From positions 496,001-560,000 of the forward strand of contig NZ_WMEU01000002.1 in the NCBI RefSeq assembly GCF_009856295.1: a stretch of DNA of 64,000 nt, written 5' to 3'. Numbering within the stretch: position 1 is the stretch's first letter; each line of letters begins with the position of its first letter. Shown here piece by piece: positions 17,545 to 26,457 of this stretch. Both the position numbers and the translations under genes were made by a program. The notes below the pieces were generated by a model, which did not search any database, had not been told where the DNA came from, and saw nothing but the letters and a program-made list of their open reading frames with translations. This DNA comes from Pontibacillus yanchengensis. GTDB lineage: Bacteria; Bacillota; Bacilli; Bacillales; BH030062.

Positions 17545-17674
17545 ATCACCTTTTGAATATATCTCGAATCCAAGTCTTCAAGATAATGTGGCTATTATGA
17601 AGTAATATTTGCTTAAACCTTATGGGAGTGGGGAGGTTCGATATAAGCGAATTTTATATGATATAATGAGATAA

Positions 17675-17688
17675 GGAACCTATGTTCG
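17675..17688 (+). promoter_or_regulatory. LexA (SOS) box-like operator before dinB
   Basis: The sequence GGAACCTATGTTCG matches the Gram-positive LexA pattern CGAAC-N4-GTTCG at all but the first base. It lies eight bases after a TATAAT at 17662 and just before the dinB ribosome site, a good place for repression. Confidence 0.65.
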
Positions 17689-17706
17689 TTGGAAAGGGGG
17701 GAGTGT

Positions 17707-18957
17707 ATGTCAAAGTGGTATCCCAAAAATGGCCGTGTCATCTTTCATGTAGATATGAATAGTTTCTACGCATCTGTCGAAAGTGCGCGTAATCCTGATT
17801 TGAAAGGAAAACCACTTGCTATTGCTGGAAATCCAGAAGAGCGTAAAGGCATTGTTGTGACAAGTAGTTATGAAGCAAGGGCAAAAGGGGTTAAGACGAC
17901 AATGCCTTTGTGGGAAGCTAAGCGTTTATGTCCTGAATTAACGGTAATGCGCCCAAATTTTGAACGTTACCGAGAAGCTTCTCGTGAAATCTTTCAAATT
18001 CTCTCGACTATCACTCCCCTTGTACAACCAGTTTCCATTGACGAAGGTTATATGGATATTACAGATTGTGAGGAGTTAGGTACTCCACTTGAAATAGCTA
18101 AACAAATTCAAGATACCATTTTGGATAGATTGGAGTTGCCTTGTAGTATCGGAATTGCTCCAAATAAATTTTTAGCCAAGATGGCTTCTGATATGAAGAA
18201 ACCGATGGGGATTACCGTTTTACGTAAAAGAGATCTCCCATCAAAGCTTTGGCCTATGCCTGTAGGAGAAATGCATGGAATTGGAGAGAAAACAGCCGAA
18301 AAGCTAAATTCTATCAATGTCTACACAATTGATGAACTTGCTAATGCAGACGTTTTACAGTTGAAAGGACTTCTGGGTATTAACGGTGAGCGTCTACAAA
18401 AGCGTGCAAATGGTATAGACACTAGACCTGTTGATCCGGACGCTGTATCAGAATTCAAAAGTATCGGGAACTCGCAAACGTTACCCCATGATACGACGGA
18501 TGATATCGAGATTACAAAAATGCTCCGAAAATTATCGCAGAAAGTTTCGGATCGCATGGATCGAAAACAAGTGATATCCAGGAACATTCAAATTATGATA
18601 AGGTATTCAGATCGTCGTACCATAACAAGAAGTAAACAACTTCAAGAGTATATTGAAACGGTAGACGATATATATCATGTGGCACAAAAACTATGGGAAG
18701 AACATTGGAATCAAGAACCCATACGCCTATTGGGCGTGACTGCTCAGCACTTTATTGAGAAAAAAGAAGCGGGGATGCAATTAAATTTGTTCACCTATGA
18801 AAATGAAGCTAAAAATGAAAAACTTTACACAGCAATTGATCACTTAACCGAAAAATACGGAGCGAATCCTTTCAAAAAACTACGACCACAAGATAAGGCA
18901 AATAGCTCGCCCACCACAAGTTTTCAAAAGGATTTTCTAGACGACTATAAAAAATAA
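17707..18957 (+). CDS. dinB: DNA polymerase IV (Y family)
   Basis: A 416-residue translesion polymerase. The palm has HVDMNSFYASVE near the N-terminus and SIDEGYMD, the catalytic acidic pair region. FLAKMASDMKKP and the helix-hairpin-helix region (GIGEKTAEKLNSI) follow, and the little-finger domain occupies residues about 240-350. The C-terminal QLNLF region (MQLNLFTYE) is a plausible clamp-binding motif. It corresponds to B. subtilis YqjH/PolY1 by synteny with the yqj cluster. TTG at 17689 is open, but AAAGGGGGGAG fits ATG 17707. A LexA-like box precedes it, suggesting SOS control. Confidence 0.92.
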   Translation: MSKWYPKNGRVIFHVDMNSFYASVESARNPDLKGKPLAIAGNPEERKGIVVTSSYEARAKGVKTTMPLWEAKRLCPELTVMRPNFERYREASREIFQILSTITPLVQPVSIDEGYMDITDCEELGTPLEIAKQIQDTILDRLELPCSIGIAPNKFLAKMASDMKKPMGITVLRKRDLPSKLWPMPVGEMHGIGEKTAEKLNSINVYTIDELANADVLQLKGLLGINGERLQKRANGIDTRPVDPDAVSEFKSIGNSQTLPHDTTDDIEITKMLRKLSQKVSDRMDRKQVISRNIQIMIRYSDRRTITRSKQLQEYIETVDDIYHVAQKLWEEHWNQEPIRLLGVTAQHFIEKKEAGMQLNLFTYENEAKNEKLYTAIDHLTEKYGANPFKKLRPQDKANSSPTTSFQKDFLDDYKK

Positions 18958-18967
18958 ATTGTTATGT

Positions 18968-19000
18968 GAATCACTCCTCAATCTCGAGGGGTGATTTTTT
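18968..19000 (+). terminator. Terminator of dinB
   Basis: Stem AATCACTCCTC with GAGGGGTGATT followed by T6. Confidence 0.75.
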
Positions 19001-19093
19001 ATACTTTGGTATTTATAAAGATGAAACTCCTATCTCGGATTCATTATATGTACCTATATAGGTTACCTTTATTTGTTAAGTCATTAGTATTGA

Positions 19094-19123
19094 TTTGAAA
19101 TAATAAAAATAATTCATTTCAAA
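19094..19123. promoter_or_regulatory. Candidate operator palindrome before the ABC transporter operon
   Basis: Arms TTTGAAAT (19094-19101) and ATTTCAAA (19116-19123) are separated by 14 A+T-rich bases, about 100 bases before the ATPase start. No regulator gene is adjacent. Confidence 0.35.
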
Positions 19124-19219
19124 AAACCGTTGTAAACCATACATCCTCATAGTATTATGAGGTTAGAAATGAAATATATTAATATTCATATTTCAAATTA
19201 TAGTATTGGGGTTGAGCGT

Positions 19220-19921
19220 ATGAGTATTGAACTAACAGACGTCAACAAAATCTACAGAAGTGGTGAAGTGGAGGTACATGCATTAAAGAAGGCTTCCATT
19301 GAAGTACCGGATAAGCAAATAGTCGCAATCTTAGGCCCTTCTGGATCGGGGAAATCTACGTTGTTAAATGTCATTGGTGGAATTGACCGACATGATAGTG
19401 GCACGATTAAAATCGATCTAGACCTACTTGATGACATGACAGATAAAACGTTAACAGAATACCGTCGGCATACGTTAGGTTTCATCTTTCAACAATACAA
19501 TTTAATCCCTACACTAACGGTTCAAGAAAATGTGGAAGTAGGTAGGCAACTTAGTCAGAACCCCTTGAATATGCAAGATATATTAGAAAAAGTAGGAATG
19601 TTGGATAAAAAAGATAAGTTTCCATTTCAGTTAAGTGGTGGAGAGCAACAACGAGTAGCAATTGCTCGCGCTCTTGTGAAGAATCCTCGTCTATTGTTAT
19701 GTGATGAACCTACAGGAGCTTTGGATGAGGAGACAGGGAAAAAAATCCTTAGTCTCTTGAAGTATGTAAATGAAACGTTCGGTACAACAGTTTGTATTAT
19801 TACGCATAACAACGGTATTGGGGAAATGGCCCACAAAGTTATTCGAATGAAAAGTGGAGAAATCATTGATACGTATGAAAATGATGCACCTATGAATCCG
19901 GAAAAGGTGAGTTGGGTATGA
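19220..19921 (+). CDS. ABC transporter ATP-binding protein, MacB/LolD type
   Basis: This 233-residue ATPase has Walker A GPSGSGKST (residues 39-47), Q-loop FQQYNLIPTLT, signature LSGGEQQRVAIARAL and Walker B LLLCDEPTGALD. It energises the two-module FtsX-type permease encoded next, with which it overlaps by four bases (ATGA). Such pairs move lipids, peptides or antimicrobials, or transmit mechanical force across the membrane. The frame opens 21 codons earlier, but residue 22 (MSIELTDV) is the natural family start. No BceRS-type two-component genes lie beside it. Confidence 0.88.
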   Translation: MSIELTDVNKIYRSGEVEVHALKKASIEVPDKQIVAILGPSGSGKSTLLNVIGGIDRHDSGTIKIDLDLLDDMTDKTLTEYRRHTLGFIFQQYNLIPTLTVQENVEVGRQLSQNPLNMQDILEKVGMLDKKDKFPFQLSGGEQQRVAIARALVKNPRLLLCDEPTGALDEETGKKILSLLKYVNETFGTTVCIITHNNGIGEMAHKVIRMKSGEIIDTYENDAPMNPEKVSWV

Positions 19922-22191
19922 CACTATGGAAAAGTATTATAAGGCATATGAAAGAAAAGAAATTTCAATACATTGGGGTTACATTACTATTAGTAATTTC
20001 AATAATGTTATATGTCTCTTTATCCATGGCAATTTCTACCTTAGATAATCGTAATCAAGAGTTTAAACAAACGTATAACCAAGAAGATTTTCATTTTATC
20101 GTGGCAAGCAGTATAGACGATGGTCAATTAAAGGATTGGGAAGAACGATTCAACCTAACGTTAGAAAAAAGAATGTACACTGATGTAACGTATCAAGAAG
20201 ATACAACATTAAGATTATTTTCAAAATCTGACTCGGTGAATACCCCGTATATTTCTGAGGGTGAAATGCCATCAGGGGATAATGAAGTAGCCATATCCTC
20301 TGTGTTCGCTAAGGAACATAATCTTTCAGTTGGTGAAAAGATTAACGTGAATAGTCAAACGATTACTGTAACAGGATTTGTGTACTTACCAGATTATATC
20401 TATATTCTTGAACGAGAAAGCGACTTAATCAATGATCCTAACTCTTTTGGGATTGGTATTGGTTCACAGGATGTCATTCAATCTTTATCATCTAAAACGA
20501 TAACTCAGATATTAGGAGCAAATGGAACGAAAGAAAATATTTCATCTTTAAAGGAAGCAGTCACCAGTAATTTTTCTCTTCTAAAATGGTTAAATGCAAA
20601 GGACAATCCTCGTATTGAGTTTGTTGAATCTGAAATCCAAGGAGCAAGAGCGACGGTTACCACATTACCATTATTTATATTAGCCTTATCCGTAATGATG
20701 GTGTTAATGATTATGAAACGTCAAATCGAGATGCAACGAAAAGAGATCGGTACACTGATGGCTCTCGGATATCGAAAAGGTGAGTTGCGTCGCCACTACA
20801 TGATGCATGCTGGTTTTATAGGGGTAGTGGGTTCTATTACTGGCATAGTAATAGGTACAGCACTATCCATTCCTATCACAAACCTATACTCTGAATATTA
20901 CAATTTACCAAGAATTTCTTATTTTGATTGGGATACGAGTGTGCTCTTGGTAGGATTTATTGTTCCAAACGTTATCTTATTATTCATGACGTATCTAGTT
21001 ATCAAAAAACCGTTAACACAGTCACCTTTAGCATTACTGAGTCCGAAAGATATGTCTACAGGAAAGAAATCATGGCTAGAAAATCTTCCTTTTTTTCATA
21101 AGGGTACATTCATGTCACGATTTCGCCTACGCCTACTTATCAGAAGTAAAGCGAGAGCATTATATATCTTGCTTGGGATAATGTTTTCAACCATATTACT
21201 AATCTTTGGTTTTATTTCCTACAATGCAATGGGAATCCTAATTGATACGACTTATAAGGAAATTTATCAATATGATTATGCCGTATATTATAATACATTG
21301 CAGCAAGATGAAGTGGAAGAGGGGAGTAGCACATTTACCGCTGGTGAAATAAATGTGAAGAACGAGAATGGAGCAAATAGGAAAGCAGTAGATCAAAAAG
21401 CTACAATATATGGTATTAAACCTGAAACAGACCAGGTTCAGTTATTAAATGATGAAGAAAAGGTTGTAAATCTAAAAGCCAAACAAGGTTTTATCATCAG
21501 TCAACCGTTAGCAACCGTATTGGGAATAAAAGAAGGCGACCAACTTACAATAGGAAATGCCTACAATGAAGAAACGATTACAAGAGAGATAACAGGGGTT
21601 TCGAATGTCTATATTGGTCATGCTATTTATTATGAAAAATCTAATGTGAATGACTTTTTAGGTTATCCTAAAGAAGTTTATAATGCAAAATGGACGAATG
21701 AAGAGCCAACTCAAGAAGAGTCTATCCTATTTATAGAGGATAAAAGAGATATGATCGAAAACTTTGAGTCTACATCCTCTCTGATGAGGTATTCTATATT
21801 TGGGATTTCAGCTTTTGCGTTTTTTATAGGTGTAATTGTATTGACCTTGATTACAAATTTAATTGTCGAGGAGAACTCACCATCGATCTCCCTTTTCAAA
21901 GTAATGGGATACACAGACAAGGAAATATCCAAGTTAGTTGTGAACATTTATACACCACTTGTCGTGTTAGCTTATATCATATCAGTGCCAATTGGTGTGC
22001 TAGCTATTGATCAAATGATGGCATCCCTTGTTGAGCAAACAGGGTTCTCCTTACCGGTGAAGCTAACGTGGCCAATGATTGGTATAGGATTTGTTATCAT
22101 CATGGTAACCTACTATGTGTCGCTATTTTTCTCCAGAAAGAAAGTGACGAAAGTTTCCTTACAAGAAGCTTTAAAAAAACAACAAGATTAA
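19918..22191 (+). CDS. ABC transporter permease with two FtsX domains
   Basis: A 757-residue permease. After one N-terminal helix (about 18-38) comes an extracellular domain of about 200 residues, then three helices forming the first FtsX domain (about 245-375). A second N-terminal-like helix near 425 is followed by another extracellular domain (about 450-620) and the second FtsX domain (about 635-750). This double architecture is typical of Firmicute MacB-like exporters. It is translationally coupled to the ATPase. The substrate is unknown. Confidence 0.87.
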   Translation: MTLWKSIIRHMKEKKFQYIGVTLLLVISIMLYVSLSMAISTLDNRNQEFKQTYNQEDFHFIVASSIDDGQLKDWEERFNLTLEKRMYTDVTYQEDTTLRLFSKSDSVNTPYISEGEMPSGDNEVAISSVFAKEHNLSVGEKINVNSQTITVTGFVYLPDYIYILERESDLINDPNSFGIGIGSQDVIQSLSSKTITQILGANGTKENISSLKEAVTSNFSLLKWLNAKDNPRIEFVESEIQGARATVTTLPLFILALSVMMVLMIMKRQIEMQRKEIGTLMALGYRKGELRRHYMMHAGFIGVVGSITGIVIGTALSIPITNLYSEYYNLPRISYFDWDTSVLLVGFIVPNVILLFMTYLVIKKPLTQSPLALLSPKDMSTGKKSWLENLPFFHKGTFMSRFRLRLLIRSKARALYILLGIMFSTILLIFGFISYNAMGILIDTTYKEIYQYDYAVYYNTLQQDEVEEGSSTFTAGEINVKNENGANRKAVDQKATIYGIKPETDQVQLLNDEEKVVNLKAKQGFIISQPLATVLGIKEGDQLTIGNAYNEETITREITGVSNVYIGHAIYYEKSNVNDFLGYPKEVYNAKWTNEEPTQEESILFIEDKRDMIENFESTSSLMRYSIFGISAFAFFIGVIVLTLITNLIVEENSPSISLFKVMGYTDKEISKLVVNIYTPLVVLAYIISVPIGVLAIDQMMASLVEQTGFSLPVKLTWPMIGIGFVIIMVTYYVSLFFSRKKVTKVSLQEALKKQQD

Positions 22192-22196
22192 TAGAG

Positions 22197-22231
22197 AAAC
22201 CAGCATGGCATAACTAGCCATGCTGGTTTTA
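22197..22231 (+). terminator. Terminator between convergent ABC permease and hom
   Basis: Perfect stem AAACCAGCATGGC with GCCATGCTGGTTT. It may serve both directions. Confidence 0.8.
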
Positions 22232-22243
22232 ATGTAGTGATTC

Positions 22244-23227
22244 TTAGTAAATATACTGCTTTTCTAGCTTTATTTCTTTATGAAAAACATAAACTAGATC
22301 TTCAATGATGGCACTGGCTGTCGGTAATTTACCAGCGCCTGGTCCTGTAAGGGTGAAGGTTCCTAAAAGGTCAGTATGGACAGTAATACCGTTGTTTACA
22401 CCATCTACGCTGTAAAGTGGATGTTCATCATCAATTTGCATTGGTTGTATGGATGCAGCCACTTCTCCATTACGCATTTCAACAGTTGCAATATGCTTGA
22501 TCTTCTGCCCTCTTTGGGCCGCATGTTGAATCTGTTCATTTGAGATTTCCCCTATTCCTTCTCGATACACATCCTCCCAATTTGGTTGTAGATCATAAAC
22601 CAATTGACTTAAAATCATGGACTTATAAAATGCATCATTTCCATCTACATCATTACTTGGATTTGCTTCTGCAAATCCCTTCTCCTGAGCTTGCACTAAA
22701 GCTTCTTCAAAAGTGGTGTGATTCATCGTCATTTCAGTGAGGATATAGTTCGATGTACCGTTTAATATAGCTTCCATCTTTTCGATTTGATTTACCTGTA
22801 ACAATTGCTTGAGTGTTCGCAAAATAGGCGTGCCTGAAGCTGTAGTAGCTTCATAACCTATATGAACTTGATTCTCTGTAGCTTTTTCTATTAATTGTTT
22901 TCCATAACGAGCAAACATTGCTTTGTTGGCTGTAATGACATGAATTCCTTTTTGAATTGCTTGGGATAGGTACTCAAAAGCTGGGTGATCTCCAACTGTC
23001 GCTTCAATGATGACATCCACGTCTTTAGAAAGAATATCATGGTAATTTGTTGTAATTGGTATGTGGTTTGGAAGATTGCGTTGTTTCAAAGAATCGTTCA
23101 CGAGTACGCCTACGAGCTCTGTATCTGTACCTAACTTTTCGGATATATATTGGTCATGAGAAAGGAGTGTCTCATACACTCCTTGCCCAACTGTTCCAAG
23201 ACCCAGAATGGCTATCTTAATAGTCAT
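22244..23227 (-). CDS. hom: Homoserine dehydrogenase, short form without ACT domain
   Basis: A 327-residue enzyme reducing aspartate semialdehyde to homoserine. It has GLGTVGQGV near residue 9, ATVGDHPAFEY, TANKAMFARYG and the catalytic-domain stretch ILNGTSNYILTEM...GFAEANPSNDVDGNDAF. The C-terminal ACT regulatory domain found in the longer Bacillus Hom (about 430 residues) is absent, so feedback by threonine is unlikely. It starts 38 bases after the sulfhydrylase gene with an AAGGAGG site and shares its S-box leader. This form is therefore probably dedicated to methionine synthesis. Confidence 0.9.
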   Translation of the reverse strand: MTIKIAILGLGTVGQGVYETLLSHDQYISEKLGTDTELVGVLVNDSLKQRNLPNHIPITTNYHDILSKDVDVIIEATVGDHPAFEYLSQAIQKGIHVITANKAMFARYGKQLIEKATENQVHIGYEATTASGTPILRTLKQLLQVNQIEKMEAILNGTSNYILTEMTMNHTTFEEALVQAQEKGFAEANPSNDVDGNDAFYKSMILSQLVYDLQPNWEDVYREGIGEISNEQIQHAAQRGQKIKHIATVEMRNGEVAASIQPMQIDDEHPLYSVDGVNNGITVHTDLLGTFTLTGPGAGKLPTASAIIEDLVYVFHKEIKLEKQYIY

Positions 23228-23265
23228 GCTTTTCCTCCTTGCTCTGCCTCATATCAAAAAGAGGA

Positions 23266-24969
23266 TTATACTTTAGCTGTTTCATAAGTGTTTTTTGGAG
23301 CCCTTACACGTTGAGCTTCACGATATAAACTATCTGTTTCCTTGTAAGATATTGATAGATCGTTCAGACGTTGTTTGGATGTCGGACTTATGATGTTCTG
23401 GGTGATGAAGAAATAAGAGTCATCTATCGTTGAAGAAGCTTTTTCGATGCCAAGATTACTTAGGGCATACACAATGTCTGTCTTTTCAGGTAATGATTCA
23501 TATTCAAAATAGAGAGAAAAACCTAATCTCTCCAATTTAGCAAATTCTTCCGGTTTACTGGTTCGATCAGCGCCAAACACAGCAATGGTTTTAGGGCGTA
23601 CGATTTGTTCATCTCTATATAGGGAAGAAGAAAGCACTGCTTCTATAGGTGGTTGATGATTGGAATAATCACTCTTTAAGCCAGTAGCTTGCTCTATTGC
23701 ATATTCTAAATCACTAATAAGATCATCTGTCGACTCCAATCCAATTGATAATCGTATTAGATCCTCTGTAACACCTGTTTTAACAAGGTCTTCTTGATTT
23801 AACTGTTGGTGCGTAGTCGATGCTGGATGAATGATTAGTGATTTTGCATCTCCAACGTTGGCAACATGAGACCATAAACGTATATTGTCAATTACTTTTC
23901 GTCCTTCTTCGCGTCCACCTTTAATACCAAACACGATAATGGAACCGTAGCCGTTATGAAGGTACTGCTGTGCTAATTGGTGGGATGGATGGTTTTCAAG
24001 ACCTGGATAGGATACCCAATCAACTCCAGGGTGCGCCTCTAGGTAACGAGATATTATCTGCGCATTTTCTAGATGACGTTCTACTCTAAGGTGAAGTGTT
24101 TCTAATCCTTGTAAAAGATAAAATGCGTTTTGTGGACTTAAACAAGCACCAATGTCACGCAAAAGCTGCACACGAAGTTTTACAGCAAATCCTGCTGGTC
24201 CGACATCTATTCCATATCGAATACCATGATAACTTTCATCAGGCTCAGTGAACCCAGGAAACTTTTCGTGATTCCAGTTAAAACGTCCACTATCTACGAC
24301 TACACCGCCTATAGAATTTCCGTGTCCTCCAATCCATTTCGTTGCGGAGTGGATAACAATATCTGCTCCCCAAGAAATCGGTTTGCAGACGTGAGGAGTA
24401 GCAAATGTACTATCCACTAGAAGAGGGATATGATGAGCATGGGCAACATCAGCAACACTTTCAATATCAAGCACATCTAAACTAGGGTTTCCTATTACTT
24501 CCGCAAAGATAGCTTTTGTTTTAGGAGTAATGGCTGAACGGAAGCTTTCTGGATCCGTTCCATCCACAAACGTTACGTGAATTCCATACTTTGGAAGCGT
24601 CACTGCAAATAGATTATAAGTCCCACCGTATAGGTTCGTGGAAGTAACAATTTCATCACCAGCACTTGCTATATTTAAAATAGCTAAAGTGATAGCTGCC
24701 ATACCTGAAGAAGTAGCTACTGCGGCAACACCATCTTCTAATAGGGCGACTCGTTGTTCAAAAGCATCAATGGTAGGATTACCAATTCGAGTGTATATGT
24801 TTCCAGGTTCTGCTAAGGCGAATAGGTTTTGAGCATGTTCTGTGTCATTAAATACGTAGGAAGTTGTTTGATAAATAGGTACCGCACGTGATCCAGTAGT
24901 TGGATCTGGGGATTGACCTCCGTGTAAACTTAACGTCTCCAATTGATATTGATGATAGGGTAGTGTCAT
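23266..24969 (-). CDS. metY: O-acetylhomoserine sulfhydrylase with C-terminal extension
   Basis: The 567-residue protein combines a complete O-acetylhomoserine aminocarboxypropyltransferase (about residues 1-430) with an extra domain of about 135 residues. The PLP part shows LSLHGGQSPDPTTGSRAVPI, SGMAAITLAI, and the PLP-lysine block SATKWIGGHGNSIGG. It makes homocysteine from O-acetylhomoserine and sulfide. The extension, from about residue 455, contains PKTIAVFGADR, reminiscent of CoA-binding Rossmann domains. The start at 24969 has AAGGAGG; the frame remains open upstream into the riboswitch. It is the first gene of the operon with hom. Confidence 0.9.
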   Translation of the reverse strand: MTLPYHQYQLETLSLHGGQSPDPTTGSRAVPIYQTTSYVFNDTEHAQNLFALAEPGNIYTRIGNPTIDAFEQRVALLEDGVAAVATSSGMAAITLAILNIASAGDEIVTSTNLYGGTYNLFAVTLPKYGIHVTFVDGTDPESFRSAITPKTKAIFAEVIGNPSLDVLDIESVADVAHAHHIPLLVDSTFATPHVCKPISWGADIVIHSATKWIGGHGNSIGGVVVDSGRFNWNHEKFPGFTEPDESYHGIRYGIDVGPAGFAVKLRVQLLRDIGACLSPQNAFYLLQGLETLHLRVERHLENAQIISRYLEAHPGVDWVSYPGLENHPSHQLAQQYLHNGYGSIIVFGIKGGREEGRKVIDNIRLWSHVANVGDAKSLIIHPASTTHQQLNQEDLVKTGVTEDLIRLSIGLESTDDLISDLEYAIEQATGLKSDYSNHQPPIEAVLSSSLYRDEQIVRPKTIAVFGADRTSKPEEFAKLERLGFSLYFEYESLPEKTDIVYALSNLGIEKASSTIDDSYFFITQNIISPTSKQRLNDLSISYKETDSLYREAQRVRAPKNTYETAKV

Positions 24970-25046
24970 ACAACAATTCCTCCTTAAAATTTTGAGAGAT
25001 ACTAGGAAAAATTGCCTGACAGGTAAGGAGGAAGAGGGTAAAATAA

Positions 25047-25072
25047 AAACCCCCTTCCTAAGAAGAGGGTGT
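25047..25072 (-). terminator. S-box riboswitch terminator
   Basis: On the minus strand ACCCTCTTCTTAGGAAGGGG is followed by GTTTTTATTTTA. It is the expression-platform terminator of the S-box. Confidence 0.85.
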
Positions 25073-25087
25073 ATATGTACAGTCCTC

Positions 25088-25204
25088 CTCTTATCTTCCA
25101 GATCCTCATGACCTGTAGGAATTAGCACCTTTCCCAAACCGTTTGTTTGGATGGTTGCCGGGCTTCACAGGGCCTAGTCCCTCTGCCGCTCTAGATAAGA
25201 GATA
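25088..25204 (-). ncRNA. SAM riboswitch (S-box leader)
   Basis: Read on the minus strand, the leader has paired ends CTCTTATCT and AGATAAGAG. Inside are AGAGGGACTAGGCCCTGTGA, AGCCCGGCAACC and GGTGCTAATTCC, the diagnostic S-box core. A terminator hairpin follows. At high SAM it should stop transcription before metY-hom. Confidence 0.95.
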
Positions 25205-25424
25205 TTAAATTTACTTTCTTTGTTCCACTTGTATAGGATTATATCCTATACTGCATTAAAACGTCAATACAGTTGTTAGATAAATTAGAATATTAATTCT
25301 GTATTGAATATTCTAATTTAATATAGTGAGTCGTTAGCAAAATATGTTAGTTTTTTACTTGCAACAAAGTTAAATGTATTTAATACTAAATGGTAACTTA
25401 AAGGAATGTAGGAGTTGAGATTTC

Positions 25425-25876
25425 ATGCCTAAATACGCAAGCTTTGGCAGGAAGTTATTAGCTGATTTATTGGATTATTTACTATTTGGTATAGTTGTTG
25501 CTACGATTATCTTTTTTGTAACAGGTAAATTTTCTTTAGTGGATGCTAACGGCTCCATCTACTTTGAGCTTTCCCATGTTCTTTATATGACTTTGTTGCC
25601 TTTACTTTGGAGCGGCTATATTGTTGGCAAGCGAATATTTAATATTTATATTACCAAAGATGGTCAACCTTTAATATTATCAACAATGGTACTTCGTGAA
25701 ATCTTTGGCAAGTTTATCTTAGCTGGGGTTACACTACACTAGGTACTACTGTAATCATTAGTATCTTCATGATAAACATTCGAGAAAATCGACGTGCTAT
25801 TTAAGATTTGATTGCAGGAACGATGTGGTTCATGGGAAGCCCGCAAAAACATAAGCCTTTTTCATTTTTGGTATAA
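25425..25876 (+). pseudogene. RDD family membrane protein pseudogene
   Basis: The intact-looking part (25425-25742) encodes an RDD-domain start (FGRKLLADLLDYLLFG) and two membrane helices, then runs off frame after LAGVTLH. A two-base shift recovers LGTTVIISIFMINIREN, followed by RRAI-stop-DLIAGT, where the family has one more residue instead of the TAA. The recovered frame runs to about 25876. One frameshift plus one nonsense codon indicates a decayed gene. The ribosome site GTAGGAG is still present. Confidence 0.75.
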
Positions 25877-25910
25877 TGAAAATAGTTATTAAATATGGGT
25901 GTGATACACT

Positions 25911-26306
25911 ATGGTAAATAAAATTATTCTCTTTGATGGTGAATGTAACTTCTGTGATGTAAGTGTGCAGTTTATTTTAAAACGTGACAAGCAAGAACAA
26001 TTTACATTTGCGTCCTTACAAGGTGAACACGGTCAAAAATTATTAAAGCAGCATGGCATTTCTTCAAGTGTTGATAGCTTTGTTTTAGTAGATGATAAAC
26101 AGATACACTTCCAATCAACTGCAGCGCTTAAAGTATGTAAGGAGTTGGCTGGCGCATGGAAATTGCTCTATGTGTTTATTGTAATTCCAAAACCAATTAG
26201 AGATAAAGTGTACAACTTTGTTGCTAATAATCGATATAAATGGTTTGGGAAGAAAAATCAATGTGCTTTGCCTTCACCTGAAACAAGAAAGCGTTTTTTA
26301 GACTAA
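25911..26306 (+). CDS. DCC family thiol-disulfide oxidoreductase-like protein (YuxK/DUF393)
   Basis: A 131-residue protein of the DCC family, named after the N-terminal D-x-x-C-x-x-C motif, here FDGECNFCD at residues 8-16. The fold is thioredoxin-like and the motif suggests redox activity, though the physiological role is unknown. WFGKKNQCALP near the C-terminus is also family-like. The start is ATG at 25911 with a weak GGGTGTGAT site. A TATAAT box at 25872 may drive it. Confidence 0.85.
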   Translation: MVNKIILFDGECNFCDVSVQFILKRDKQEQFTFASLQGEHGQKLLKQHGISSSVDSFVLVDDKQIHFQSTAALKVCKELAGAWKLLYVFIVIPKPIRDKVYNFVANNRYKWFGKKNQCALPSPETRKRFLD

Positions 26307-26338
26307 TAAAAACCTCCTATCGTTTAGGAGGTTTTTTT
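26307..26338 (+). terminator. Terminator of the DCC gene
   Basis: Stem AAAACCTCCTA with TAGGAGGTTTTTTT. Confidence 0.85.
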
Positions 26339-26457
26339 ATGTTCAAATATAATCTGAGTTTCTTTCAATATGGCCCCAAAGCCTTTTTTGATGGGGGTGT
26401 TTTATTATCGTCTAGAAAATCATTAACGGGTAGTGGATAACCCTGCTAAAGATATGG

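Larger units (their letters stand above)
16901..17606. repeat. Large non-coding element with terminal inverted repeats, copy 1
   Basis: The left end (about 16910-16955) contains ATCTTGAAGACTTGAAGTTG. The right end (about 17553-17606) contains the inverted form CGAATCCAAGTCTTCAAGAT. The two ends pair imperfectly over about 45 bases. Between them are two independent long hairpin modules (16995-17109 and 17371-17544) and A+T-rich filler. Short frames inside overlap the hairpins and look non-coding. A second element with the same ends occurs at about 37994-38645. The layout is that of a non-autonomous mobile or structured repeat. It lies between a terminator and the dinB promoter. Confidence 0.7.
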
